Part shown: piece by piece, positions 10,001 to 16,404 of the stretch | Layout of the letters: each line of letters begins with the position of its first letter | Numbering within the stretch: the stretch's first letter is position 1 | Assembly: GCA_017514235.1 (NCBI GenBank) | Contig: JAFWKK010000037.1 | Span: 1 to 64,000 of the forward strand | DNA from: Kiritimatiellia bacterium | GTDB lineage: Bacteria; Verrucomicrobiota; Kiritimatiellia; RFP12; UBA1067 | Direction of reading: 5' to 3' | Length of the DNA stretch: 64,000 nucleotides | The notes under the pieces: generated by a model | Told to the model about the DNA's origin: nothing | Database searches by the model: none | The model's input: only the letters and a program-made list of their open reading frames with translations | Position numbers and translations under genes: made by a program

Positions 10001-11988
10001 CGGACATCTACAACTACAACTACATGGATCTTTCCGTCTTCGGGATCGAAGCCGGTCTCACGACTGTGTTCACCAACTCGTTCCAGATGTACGAAGCGGG
10101 GCTTTCCGGATACTGGAACATGAAGGCGCAGATGGGCTACGAGACGAACATTGACGTGAAGGTAACCCTCAACTACATCGTCAGCGACGGCGGCATCCGC
10201 ATGAAGCCCGCGACCGTGGGCGGCGTCCGCGCCACGGAAGGCTCCATTCAGAGCGCCTACCGCGACTACATCAGTGCCTACCAGAAGCTCCAGACCGCAA
10301 TGGCCACGTATCAGGTGAAGCTCGCGATTCTGAATATTGCCTGGGGAGCCGTCAAGGAGACGAAAGGCCGCGTATCCGCCACGCTGACAACCACGATGGC
10401 ATCCTTGATATTCGGCGTGGCGTATTACATAGATGCCGAACATTGGGTTGACCTCCTGCAGACGGAGTACGACTTTTCCACGAAGGCCAACGATAGGGCA
10501 AGGTTCGCGGTCGCGAGTTGCATGGGTGCTGGAACCACTGTGGTGAACGACCCCAGTTCGCTTGCCAATGCGGCCAAACTCCCCACGGATCTGACCGATA
10601 TGTACACGGCCTACGTGACGCTGCTCCAGGCCAAGAACTTCGCCTACGCGAAAAAAGGCTATCAGCAGCTTATCGACTGCGTCGGTACGATTCTCGACAA
10701 GGCATGGACGCTTGCGGACACCTTCCGAGAGCTCGGGACGAAAATGGAAACCGCCGCCAGCGAAGTCAATGATGCGGCGTCGGCCATCCAGCAGGCGCTC
10801 GCGCAGCTCACCACCGCCGAGGCGGCCTACCGCGCCGAGATCTACAAGGGCCAGATGCTTCTGGAGGAGCGCGAACTGTGGCGCAAGCAGGTCTCCAACC
10901 GCGCCACGCAGCAGCGCTACCTGGACATGTTCAACCGCGTCCAGCGCAACAACGCGCTCGTTAAGTACTCGACGGCGTTCGACACCGCCCAGCGCTACGT
11001 CTTCGAGCTCGCGAAGGTGTACGACTACGAGACGGGCCTCCTCTCCTCCGACGCGCAAAGCGGCAAGCAGTTCCTCGCGGACATCGTCGCCACGCGCTCG
11101 CTTGGAAGCGCCGGGCTCGCCACCTCGTCCGGCACCACCGACGGCGGCCTCTGGGACGTCGTCACGCGCATGAAGGCCAACTGGGACGTCCTCAAGGGCC
11201 GCCTCGGCGTCAACAACCCGGACAAGCCGGCGAAGTGGTTCTCGCTCCGGTACGAACTCTTCCGCATCAAGCCGGACGCCTCCGGAGACGAGGCGTGGCG
11301 CCGCGAACTGCGCAAGTACTGGGTGGACGACATCCTTGCGAATGCCGACTTCGCGCGCCACTGCCAGCCACAGCAGAGCGAGAACCCGACCGCGATGAAG
11401 GAGCCGGGCCTCATCATCCCGTTCTCGACCTCGATCAACAACGCGGAGAACTTCTTCGGCAAGACCCTGCAGGGCGGCGAATCGCAGTTCTCGAGCGCCG
11501 ACTACGCCACCAAGATCGCCGCCGTCGGCGTCGATTTCGCCGGCTACGATAGGCTGACGACCCAGACGACGACCGGCCTCGCGACCGAGCCGAACATCTA
11601 CTTCGTCCCAGTCGGCACCGACTACATGCGCGCGCCGGCGGGCACGACGCGGAAGGTGCTCGGATGGAACGTCGTGGACCAGGTGATGCCGCTTCCGTAC
11701 ACCGTCGGCTCAATGCAGCTTGACGACGAAGCGTGGATCTCGACGATGAGCGGCCTCGACGGCACCAGCGACTCCGCCGCGACCATCCGTCGCCATTCGA
11801 CCCTGCGCGCCGGCGGCGACTTCACGTCGACCCGCCTCGTCGGCCGTTCGGTGTGGAACGACAAGTGGCTCATAGTCATCCCCGCATCCTCCCTAAACGC
11901 CGACCGCACCCGCGCCCTCGAGACCTTCATCAGCGGCGTCGGCGACATCAAGATCGGCCTAAAGGCCTACTCGCGGCAGGGGAACTGA
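4018..11988 (+). CDS. Giant secreted LamG-like protein (paralogue 1)
   Basis: 2656 aa. The ATG at 4018 has GAGAGG upstream and begins a signal peptide (MSIAKELSPVIAVAALCAA). Residues about 665-800 correspond to the LamG/concanavalin-like region of the paralogue at 32842. Around 1723 is a conserved PQGHGDAWGHYLSAL motif and around 1991 YEGPDIYNYNYMD. About 2200-2340 is strongly helical and probably coiled-coil (Ala, Glu, Gln, Arg-rich), followed by a beta-rich end at 2460-2656. The two paralogues align over nearly their whole length. From memory, similar very large LamG proteins occur in planctomycetes and verrucomicrobia with no assigned function. This copy has an insert of roughly 90-100 residues at about nt 7680-8080 that the paralogue lacks. 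It is the last gene of its cassette and an exported surface or matrix protein by inference. Confidence 0.9.
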   Translation: MSIAKELSPVIAVAALCAATAFADSATDSAIRMEETGIAVFGHADYVAPTAAYPTAASGTIADEANSSASATSATTSWSLSAWSVGRMISEQPPDAKVGEFLTRFPREANEINWDATFAAIRASQAASNGYIQVIGGTTNLNEMLLITRSGAMEVPFVLKDGTRVDSVYTFSAATAMRPYRLFATRRDEGNSAAFIDLSGRFVRFFGDPAVITPRYAVTNPGASGAAASNVVWGIDYDPVTSHMLTARYIVNEATGAIDCPKGQFVLAYYDTETKEHLVASIVVEITPPAVNTLQATVGSELRPVGGGWDIAGLQGAVNKGADITGDDPYSPYVEKFSAPQGQELSNNYHGKIYAIAPTDKSTSGTLNMAMPWKADIYWKTSDPMGVMWTFENDWYLISWPADTYRLVISDDPAKPGLKWAIPTNYTAQVLGYKSPDSLTAQLDDSSGEVTVNGEGSFLLKIMTDAQDIPWYLPMQSCHRTDTKVLASTSAGPIVAEWPIGFEATMFTDAAAGSAEGAARHMDESLPGYIYQPASAGRNWNPRLYHEPSPDGVGNLNTDAIASLENVDGSAEDADPYENLESAIYGVNESANSVEVWWRGNIQLPDMPTPITYPGLVERYRFSWAETLREGLLPDIVLSSKRGSDDPTMTAFGGRSLAFIGKDAYANVSGTVPLAGVTNLVGFQIYPSDFVAEMATGRVATVTLGRSAFAVSLVGASNTNLVFSSELDGTPVDTLAVERGDGWVEVGFVLPDGWAGSRATLALGANGGERSASGFALDDVAVLCIDETGTNTADAVRFLFAETDLAPTPGDNSERTAADSSGHGYQLVAHGFTVCGRGSPRDFDGTLRADSGVEPAIYYQNDREAVGWNPNEEHAFLKLDGDYVVWAMRNDLNTADTSEPVVLAQYSKNGKGAMQAYRVVTTSPAYPSFTNTVVAGSRMIIPGPVGKIDGSESKYNAYSSLYSFNDANVVYMDRKGAAWARRDGAAMALYSYPMQEGFYCPSLGDNQLAVGEDYVGWMNCVKIKNPSAANLQNVETAIPWNWISVWPATNGVPTMKVAQVLTKATLGLPEVWNAASMAIAYPNPKASADTTAATVVDIIDPTVAQCAALPIEGNFTAEYGFTLGASGTCFLRKGKYYFTRLPPSISDRFYIDTNADVSKRMNLVGQLVEKESGGSYLELNVLTDAERKELKDICPDEAPKKALWDAAVAALAKSVVVPSERNSTLPYTSKCQSYFNYIFPSKKAKEMWEDYIKTNAVPVMTADGTHFAVTSTNGPAYKEGVTPVAEIGQVTEKWKRHHALRSASKDAAKRYYDMSGLPALIGDWTNLVNKATTWDDIYYVNGYFEWEATDAMPSTTYKAQDHYALVANGFGAGWVTLIENDNPDESVVNPGLPVSMHVIRVEPELYLDGIAVLTDPLNKLSEKLTLLYRTPLGAAANDYEFEWKYATPNADGTLATDKESAAWTDKTAPAAQPGLTSLQLGKKSTVQDFVNTYYSLRYRAKEGTLAAATVGTGWSAWTDEQLAEGWVQRVLNSVTPFAQRVEDFYDNPSDIAFTMLEQIGRPYQGDVALNNDNLTEVGLLELYQTIFNKAESILIAAGGENVDLSKQLILATTRMGEFYSLLGAEAYSDAKNPLIGSSTDEPTASGVFCFANQVPTLLDEELALLRGRTSATQFPKLTAAPYFNRLLWNFTKGITEGEAAYVNNYGIRARDGVMDVNCAAAQYPQGHGDAWGHYLSALTGYYRLLRNPYIDWTASMTEMLMDQTAINVDYQDEAKFADAAVKLAQVGLDAMSLTARKAYKENAGDLRSGYLDAVAEQAFGYGEWATRTGMGAAYNWMVANAITPTTNEAAQTFSDLGLKRIDREQNGAQMKALCRTVENLEMTLGGFEGGLNPLGLSENAIPFDIDPDALAEKSSHFEQILERTEKALANCKTVLDWANIYGSRLAQTQKSETDTTDDIAKQELAYQNQLIAIYGTPFAGDIGPGGTYPQGYEGPDIYNYNYMDLSVFGIEAGLTTVFTNSFQMYEAGLSGYWNMKAQMGYETNIDVKVTLNYIVSDGGIRMKPATVGGVRATEGSIQSAYRDYISAYQKLQTAMATYQVKLAILNIAWGAVKETKGRVSATLTTTMASLIFGVAYYIDAEHWVDLLQTEYDFSTKANDRARFAVASCMGAGTTVVNDPSSLANAAKLPTDLTDMYTAYVTLLQAKNFAYAKKGYQQLIDCVGTILDKAWTLADTFRELGTKMETAASEVNDAASAIQQALAQLTTAEAAYRAEIYKGQMLLEERELWRKQVSNRATQQRYLDMFNRVQRNNALVKYSTAFDTAQRYVFELAKVYDYETGLLSSDAQSGKQFLADIVATRSLGSAGLATSSGTTDGGLWDVVTRMKANWDVLKGRLGVNNPDKPAKWFSLRYELFRIKPDASGDEAWRRELRKYWVDDILANADFARHCQPQQSENPTAMKEPGLIIPFSTSINNAENFFGKTLQGGESQFSSADYATKIAAVGVDFAGYDRLTTQTTTGLATEPNIYFVPVGTDYMRAPAGTTRKVLGWNVVDQVMPLPYTVGSMQLDDEAWISTMSGLDGTSDSAATIRRHSTLRAGGDFTSTRLVGRSVWNDKWLIVIPASSLNADRTRALETFISGVGDIKIGLKAYSRQGN

Positions 11989-11989
11989 G

Positions 11990-12081
11990 GAATGTTTCCA
12001 ATGTTGCCAGTGTTGCCAGTTGCCAATGACCAATTGGGATTGGGAATTGGAATTGGCAACATTTCCACATTGGCAACATTC
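11990..12081. repeat. Inverted minisatellite with TTGCCA/TGGCAA arms, second copy
   Basis: It has the same architecture as 2369-2470. TTGCCA-type units lie left of a central CCAATTGG (12030-12037) and TTGG/TGGCAA-type units lie right of it. The sequence is not identical to the first copy, but units, centre and symmetry match. It separates the giant gene from the effector island and leaves about 30 nt, carrying AAGGAG, before the next start. Confidence 0.7.
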
Positions 12082-12114
12082 ATCAACCTAAAGACTTAAG
12101 GAGCAGGAAAACAA

Positions 12115-14274
12115 ATGGCACTGGAAATCGTTGGATACAACGCAACGTTTAACGAGTTCGTGAAGTTCGCGGAGGCGCAGCATACGGCAGGCAAGGACAA
12201 AGCCGTCGCTCGCTTCGAAAAACCCGATGCGGACGGATTGGGCGGAATCGTCAACCGCACCATCAAGCCCGGATCCGGCGACTGGGTTGGCATCGGTGTG
12301 GGGCGCCTCGCCAGCCTGAAGAGGGCCAACAACATCACCCGCGAGGCGTTCATGAATGCGGTCGGCAACATGTTCGGCGGGGTGGACCACATCCCCGACA
12401 ACGTGAAGGATGCCATGAAGATGCAGGACTACGGGAAGGGGAAGCCCCTCACCGCCCGGCGCATCCTCGCCGTAAAGGCCGCGATCGACGCCGTCAAGCT
12501 CGCGACCTTCCAGTCGGCGGATACGGAGCGGATTGCGCTCACCATGGGCTTCGTGAAGTCCGAGTTCCCGAAGCTCGCGCGCACCGCGCACTTCTATGCC
12601 CAGGTGACCGGCCTGTCAGAGCTGGAAGCGCTGACGGCCGTCGCAGAGCCGAACTCCAAGCCCAACCGCCTCATGCAATACGGCGGGCGCTTCCTTGACA
12701 ATGCGGAGAACTTTGCGAACGGCCTCCGCCTCATGGACTCCTTCAAGGACTGGTTCACGGCGGTGCGCGCAACGAAGAATGCGGACGGCAATTCGTTCGC
12801 CAATGCGCAATCGTTCACCGACCTCAACATCTACAGCCACATGGCACGCCACGACTCCACAGCCGGCTTCGAGTGCTTTGTGTTCGAGGAACTGGCGGTC
12901 AACGGCGCGCACGACCTCTCCGGGACCGACCCCGAGAAGCTCTTCGGGATGAAGGACAACGCGGCGATGCGCTTCTTCGGCACCAACCGCCAGGCCCACT
13001 TCACGGGCGTTATGGCGTCCGTGCCGCCGGAGAAGCGCGGCGCGATCTTCGCCGTCTTCGACAAGCTCTCGAAGCCGCTGCCGGAGACGAAGGAGGACGC
13101 GAAGGCGTTCTACGACATGCCCCTCGTCGAACGCGGCGTCAGGGATTCCAGCCTCGTCATCGGCCGCATCCTGCGCCACCTGCCCGAAATCGAATCGCTC
13201 ATGGCGAAAGGAAAGCTCACCGAGGCGAACATCGTCAAGACCCTTTGCCCCGACATGCCCTCGAGCGACTGGACGATCAACGGACTCAACGAGTTCACGC
13301 ACAACGTCGACGATGTCGCCAAGACGAAAATGCGCGCTCTCGGCCTGGACGAACAAAAGGTCGAAGACCTCGGCCAGAATATCCGGCTCGTGATGGAAGA
13401 GACGTGCTGCACGGTCGACGAGGCCGTGAAAGCCGTCATGACCGGCAAGCGCGTCGCCCCGCCGAAATACATGACCAACGCGACGTATGACATTTACAAG
13501 TTGGACGGCACCACGAAGGCCGCGCGCGCCCAGCTCGACGGCGACGGGGCGGGCGACCTCTTTCGCGCCTACGACTACGGCGCGGCGGACGACCCCCAGA
13601 ACAAGGACAAATTCTTCATCAAGGACAAGGATTCTCTCGCCTTTGGCTTCACCTTCCCCGACGGCACCTCGCTCAAGGCCAACGCGGGCGTCCACAAGGG
13701 CAACATCCCTCAGATCCTCGACAAGCTCGAATCGCTCGCGGGCAGGGTGCACCCTCGCCAGCAGACGGCGCTCCTGTTCGCCGTCTCGCAAGCGGGCATC
13801 TGCGCGCTCAAGGGCGGTCTTGAGACATACGGCATCGCCTCTTCCGAACACGCCGCCGTCGATTTCACGCTCTCCAGGAACGACAAGACGGGAGACATCA
13901 CGATTCGCTACACCAGCCCCAAGGAGCTGCCGTTCTCCTTCGAGTGGACCGCCACGATCAATGTCGACGGCTCCGTTAGCACCACCCCGCTGTATTTCAT
14001 GTCAGAGGAGTCCCGCCGCTTTGAAGGGACCGTCGTCAAGGATAAGGCGCTAGCCATCGGCTACAACAAGGCCGAACTTCCGATGCTCGCGAAGGCGTTC
14101 GCGCTCATTCATCAGGACCGTGACCGGCTGCAGCGACGAGGAGGCGCTCAAGAAAACGCTCGATCCGCAAAGCCGCGAGCGTCGGCTCTTCGACTATGGC
14201 GGACGCTTCGCCCAGAATGCCGAAAACTTCGCCGACGGACTGAAGCTCATGGATACGTTCGCCGCGTGGCATGA
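12115..14274 (+). CDS. Putative type III secretion effector, N-terminal part (frameshifted)
   Basis: ATG with AAGGAG upstream; 719 codons as read. No signal peptide or membrane segment. Residues 1-127 form an N-terminal domain (YNATFNEFVKFAEAQ ... DYGKGKPLTARRI) shared with the proteins starting at 20997 and 23297. Residues about 145-628 form a large module with motifs LMQYGGRF, RILRHLPEI, HPRQQTALLFAVSQAG and FSFEWTATI, found again in the next frame and in the 16405 protein. A second copy of the module begins at about residue 649 (YNKAELPMLAKAFALI) but breaks off near nt 14110. The remaining 50 or so codons are an out-of-frame reading of the next gene. I therefore think 12115-15490 was one gene of about 1120 codons. 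The effector role is inferred from the adjacent CesT chaperone and the shared N-terminus; the biochemical activity is unknown. Confidence 0.75.
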   Translation: MALEIVGYNATFNEFVKFAEAQHTAGKDKAVARFEKPDADGLGGIVNRTIKPGSGDWVGIGVGRLASLKRANNITREAFMNAVGNMFGGVDHIPDNVKDAMKMQDYGKGKPLTARRILAVKAAIDAVKLATFQSADTERIALTMGFVKSEFPKLARTAHFYAQVTGLSELEALTAVAEPNSKPNRLMQYGGRFLDNAENFANGLRLMDSFKDWFTAVRATKNADGNSFANAQSFTDLNIYSHMARHDSTAGFECFVFEELAVNGAHDLSGTDPEKLFGMKDNAAMRFFGTNRQAHFTGVMASVPPEKRGAIFAVFDKLSKPLPETKEDAKAFYDMPLVERGVRDSSLVIGRILRHLPEIESLMAKGKLTEANIVKTLCPDMPSSDWTINGLNEFTHNVDDVAKTKMRALGLDEQKVEDLGQNIRLVMEETCCTVDEAVKAVMTGKRVAPPKYMTNATYDIYKLDGTTKAARAQLDGDGAGDLFRAYDYGAADDPQNKDKFFIKDKDSLAFGFTFPDGTSLKANAGVHKGNIPQILDKLESLAGRVHPRQQTALLFAVSQAGICALKGGLETYGIASSEHAAVDFTLSRNDKTGDITIRYTSPKELPFSFEWTATINVDGSVSTTPLYFMSEESRRFEGTVVKDKALAIGYNKAELPMLAKAFALIHQDRDRLQRRGGAQENARSAKPRASALRLWRTLRPECRKLRRRTEAHGYVRRVA

Positions 14275-15490
14275 CAACCTCACCGAAGGGTACAACGCCA
14301 TCAGGCAGAGTGGCACGAGCTTGGATGGATACGACTACACCATCGCCGACACGCCGTCTAAGCTCAATGTCGATTCTAACGCAATAAACGGCAGGGACGC
14401 ACTGGAGAAGTTCGTCTTCGAGTCGATTGCCGCCAATCCCTCGGCGAATCTCAAGGAGACGGACGGCGAGAAGATATTCGGCTTCGCGAACAACGGCGCG
14501 AGCCGCTTCGTCGGCCAGGGCTTCACCGGTTCGTGCTGCAACACGGTGGCCAACATCCCGCCCGCGAAGCGCGAATGCGTCTTCAAGGTGTTCGACCTCT
14601 TCTGCCCAATGTGCAGGACCGCCGAAGACAAGTCGATTCCGGTCAAGAACCGCCAGCTGATTCCGAGCGACAGGACGCGTCTTCTCGGTCGTATCCTGCG
14701 CCACCTCGACGATGTCATCGCGCTTGACGCGGAAGGCCAGCTCACCGCAGAGAACTTCATCAGGGTGTGTCTCCCCGACATGGTCAAGGCGGGTGCGGCC
14801 GGAGACTGGGACTTCAAGGCACTCGGCGCATTCTTCAACAGCATGGATGACGAACTGTCCGAAAACCACTCCAAGATCGCAAACGTTGCCACGCTCGTTT
14901 TCGAGACGACGGGCGGCACGGTCGACGAAGTCGTGGATTTCCTCGAGAACGGCAATCCCCTCCCGCCCGCGCAGTACGCCTCGCAGGGCCAGATGCCGAT
15001 CAATGAGCTCGAGACGGTCGAGGGTGGTTTCAAGATGATCAAGGCAGACCTGGACCGTCCGGGCGGCTACAACTACAATGGCTCGCAGAAACCTCTCCTG
15101 AAGGGCGGCCCCGACGCAGGATTCGGCTTTACCTTCCCGGGCGAGGCCCGCTTCGTCACGAACCACACGCAAACAGGCAAGGACAACATCTCCAAGGTGC
15201 GGGACAAGGTCGTGGAGATGTGCGGACGCATCCATCCGAAGCAGGCCAGCAACGTGATGCTCATGCTCAGCCAGTCCGGCCTCGGCCCGCTCAACCGCGG
15301 GCTCATGCAGTACAACATCTTCTCTTCCGAGCACAGCGCCGTGGACTACACCCTCTCGAAGGACGACGAGACGGGTGACATCACGATTCGCTACACCAGC
15401 CCCAAGGAGCTGCCGATTGCCTTCGAGTGGACCGCCACGGTCAAGACCGACGGCGCCATGAGCACCACGCCGATCGTCGTGCACGAATGA
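14120..15490 (+). CDS. Putative type III secretion effector, C-terminal part (frameshifted continuation)
   Basis: 456 codons if the GTG at 14120 is used, but that GTG has no properly spaced ribosome site. The frame carries most of a second copy of the module found at residues 145-628 of the upstream reading frame: RRLFDYGGRF, RILRHLDDVI, HPKQASNVMLMLSQSG, then SEHSAVDYTLSKDDETGDI and IAFEWTATV. The first helix of this copy is encoded in the other frame upstream. In the 16405 protein the same junction is continuous (AFAFIKSATGCSD), so the break here looks like a net +1 indel near 14110-14120. It could be a real mutation, a sequencing or assembly error or, less likely, programmed frameshifting; I see no slippery heptamer. 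A CesT chaperone gene follows after 55 nt. Confidence 0.7.
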   Translation: MTGCSDEEALKKTLDPQSRERRLFDYGGRFAQNAENFADGLKLMDTFAAWHDNLTEGYNAIRQSGTSLDGYDYTIADTPSKLNVDSNAINGRDALEKFVFESIAANPSANLKETDGEKIFGFANNGASRFVGQGFTGSCCNTVANIPPAKRECVFKVFDLFCPMCRTAEDKSIPVKNRQLIPSDRTRLLGRILRHLDDVIALDAEGQLTAENFIRVCLPDMVKAGAAGDWDFKALGAFFNSMDDELSENHSKIANVATLVFETTGGTVDEVVDFLENGNPLPPAQYASQGQMPINELETVEGGFKMIKADLDRPGGYNYNGSQKPLLKGGPDAGFGFTFPGEARFVTNHTQTGKDNISKVRDKVVEMCGRIHPKQASNVMLMLSQSGLGPLNRGLMQYNIFSSEHSAVDYTLSKDDETGDITIRYTSPKELPIAFEWTATVKTDGAMSTTPIVVHE

Positions 15491-15545
15491 GCACTTGAAC
15501 CAGCCAACGCAACTTTCGACAACTTGGCAACATGAGGAAAAAACT

Positions 15546-16022
15546 ATGGAACTGAAGGAACTGATGTCCGCCTTTGCGGAAACACTGGGGATTGAGGGAA
15601 TCGAGGTCAAAGACGGCATCTGCTCCATGACGATCGACGACATCCCGATGGAATTCACGGAGTCGCCGGGCGGAGAGGCCGTGATTGGCGTCGCCGTCAT
15701 CGGCGAACCGCCGCCAGAGAAGCGCGAGGCCTTCTACGAGATGCTTCTGCAGGCGAATACGCAGTTGTACGGGACGCAGGGCATCGCCCTGGGGAAATCG
15801 CCGGACACCGGCGAGATCATCCTGATTGGCGGTCTCCCGTTCAAGGGGCTGGAGTTGCAGGAATTCTGCAAGGATCTGGACGAGTTCGTCAGCAAGGCCG
15901 AGGAATGGCGCGAGACGGTGGAGAATTTCCGCCCCGCCGCTGAAGAAGCCGCCGTCCGTGGCGAGGAAGCGGCCCAGTTTATGAAGTTCGGCGGGAACGG
16001 CCCCGGCTTCATCAGCGTCTAA
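15546..16022 (+). CDS. CesT-family type III secretion chaperone
   Basis: 158 aa, acidic, no signal peptide. It has the class I (CesT/Tir-type) chaperone pattern: LMSAFAETLGIEGI, then CSMTIDDIPMEF, then IGEPPPEKREAFYEMLLQAN, then PDTGEIILIGGLPF, and a final helix FVSKAEEWRETVENF. In this family a dimer binds the N-terminal region of an effector in the cytosol and keeps it ready for secretion. The start is the ATG after GAGGAAAAAACT. The gene follows the effector frames 12115-15490 directly, the usual effector-chaperone order. It is nearly identical over its whole length to the protein at 24987. The family call comes from sequence pattern; which effector it serves is inferred. Confidence 0.82.
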   Translation: MELKELMSAFAETLGIEGIEVKDGICSMTIDDIPMEFTESPGGEAVIGVAVIGEPPPEKREAFYEMLLQANTQLYGTQGIALGKSPDTGEIILIGGLPFKGLELQEFCKDLDEFVSKAEEWRETVENFRPAAEEAAVRGEEAAQFMKFGGNGPGFISV

Positions 16023-16100
16023 GTTGAGAAGTTGAAAAGTTGAAAGGTTGAAAAGCTGAAGATTTTTAACACAAAGTGCACAAAGGGCATAAAGATAAGT

Positions 16101-16151
16101 GTGGAATCCGGTGTAATCACCCCGGCCGAAAGAAAGGCGCTCGGATGGTGA
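16101..16151 (+). pseudogene. 3' remnant of the small exported YTNHAGN-family gene
   Basis: In frame this reads VESGVITPAERKALGW and then a stop. The intact family members at 26968 and 42359 end in KEGVITPAERKAIGH and ESGAITPAERKALGR. Only about 17 codons remain; the upstream part is missing. Like the intact copies, it lies next to a CesT chaperone gene, which suggests a third copy once stood here. Confidence 0.65.
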
Positions 16152-16214
16152 CATTGTGTAACCTTTCGACGCGCCGCGTGTAAAGAGTTTAGACAACCAA
16201 ATAGGAGAAAAACG

Positions 16215-16310
16215 ATGAGTGGACCAACAATCGGCAACTGGAACAAGTTCGACGCGAACGTGTTCAAAAGCATTTCGGGCGTTCCCGACGAGAACACGCA
16301 ACGGCTCTAG
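16215..16310 (+). CDS. Possible 31-aa small protein
   Basis: A 31-codon frame beginning MSGPTIGNWNKFDANVFK, with AGGAGA about 6 nt upstream of its ATG, between the two minisatellite arms. It has no signal peptide, membrane segment or family that I recognise. The good ribosome site makes translation plausible. It could also be a truncated gene start whose remainder was lost, since it lies next to another gene remnant and before a large effector gene. Confidence 0.4.
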   Translation: MSGPTIGNWNKFDANVFKSISGVPDENTQRL

Positions 16311-16404
16311 GGCCGACCCGACCTGACGACAAACCCCGTGCTTTGTCGCTCGGCAACCTTTCAACCTTTCAACCTTTCAACTTTTCAAGGAGTCAAACAA
16401 AGTT

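Larger units (their letters stand above)
16023..16390. repeat. Inverted GTTGAAAAG minisatellite arms flanking about 290 bp
   Basis: The left arm (about 16023-16061) is made of GTTGAAAAG-type units. The right arm (about 16354-16390) is made of their reverse complement, CAACCTTTCAACCTTT. Between them lie a gene remnant (16101-16151) and a 31-codon reading frame (16215-16310). The arrangement resembles a small element with inverted ends, but no transposase is present and I could not identify target-site duplications. Confidence 0.6.

Noticed and set aside
8377-11361. Very long open frame on the - strand inside the first giant gene
   Set aside because: Composition-driven shadow of the GC-rich + strand gene: Arg/Val/Leu-rich, no family motifs, no ribosome site. 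The same applies to long - strand frames at 16393-18810, 18832-20250, 20973-23258 and 35671-38340 and the + strand shadows at 17058-20561 and 35229-37331.
4018-11988. Tc-toxin (TcA) or Rhs-type toxin identity of the giant proteins
   Set aside because: Size, helical C-terminal region and beta-rich end invite the comparison, but both giants have signal peptides and a LamG-like domain, and I see no RHS/YD repeats and no TcB/TcC partner.
16023-16390. Insertion sequence or MITE with terminal inverted repeats
   Set aside because: The inverted arms are simple repeats found one-armed elsewhere; no transposase and no target-site duplication could be made out. Kept as a minisatellite structure.
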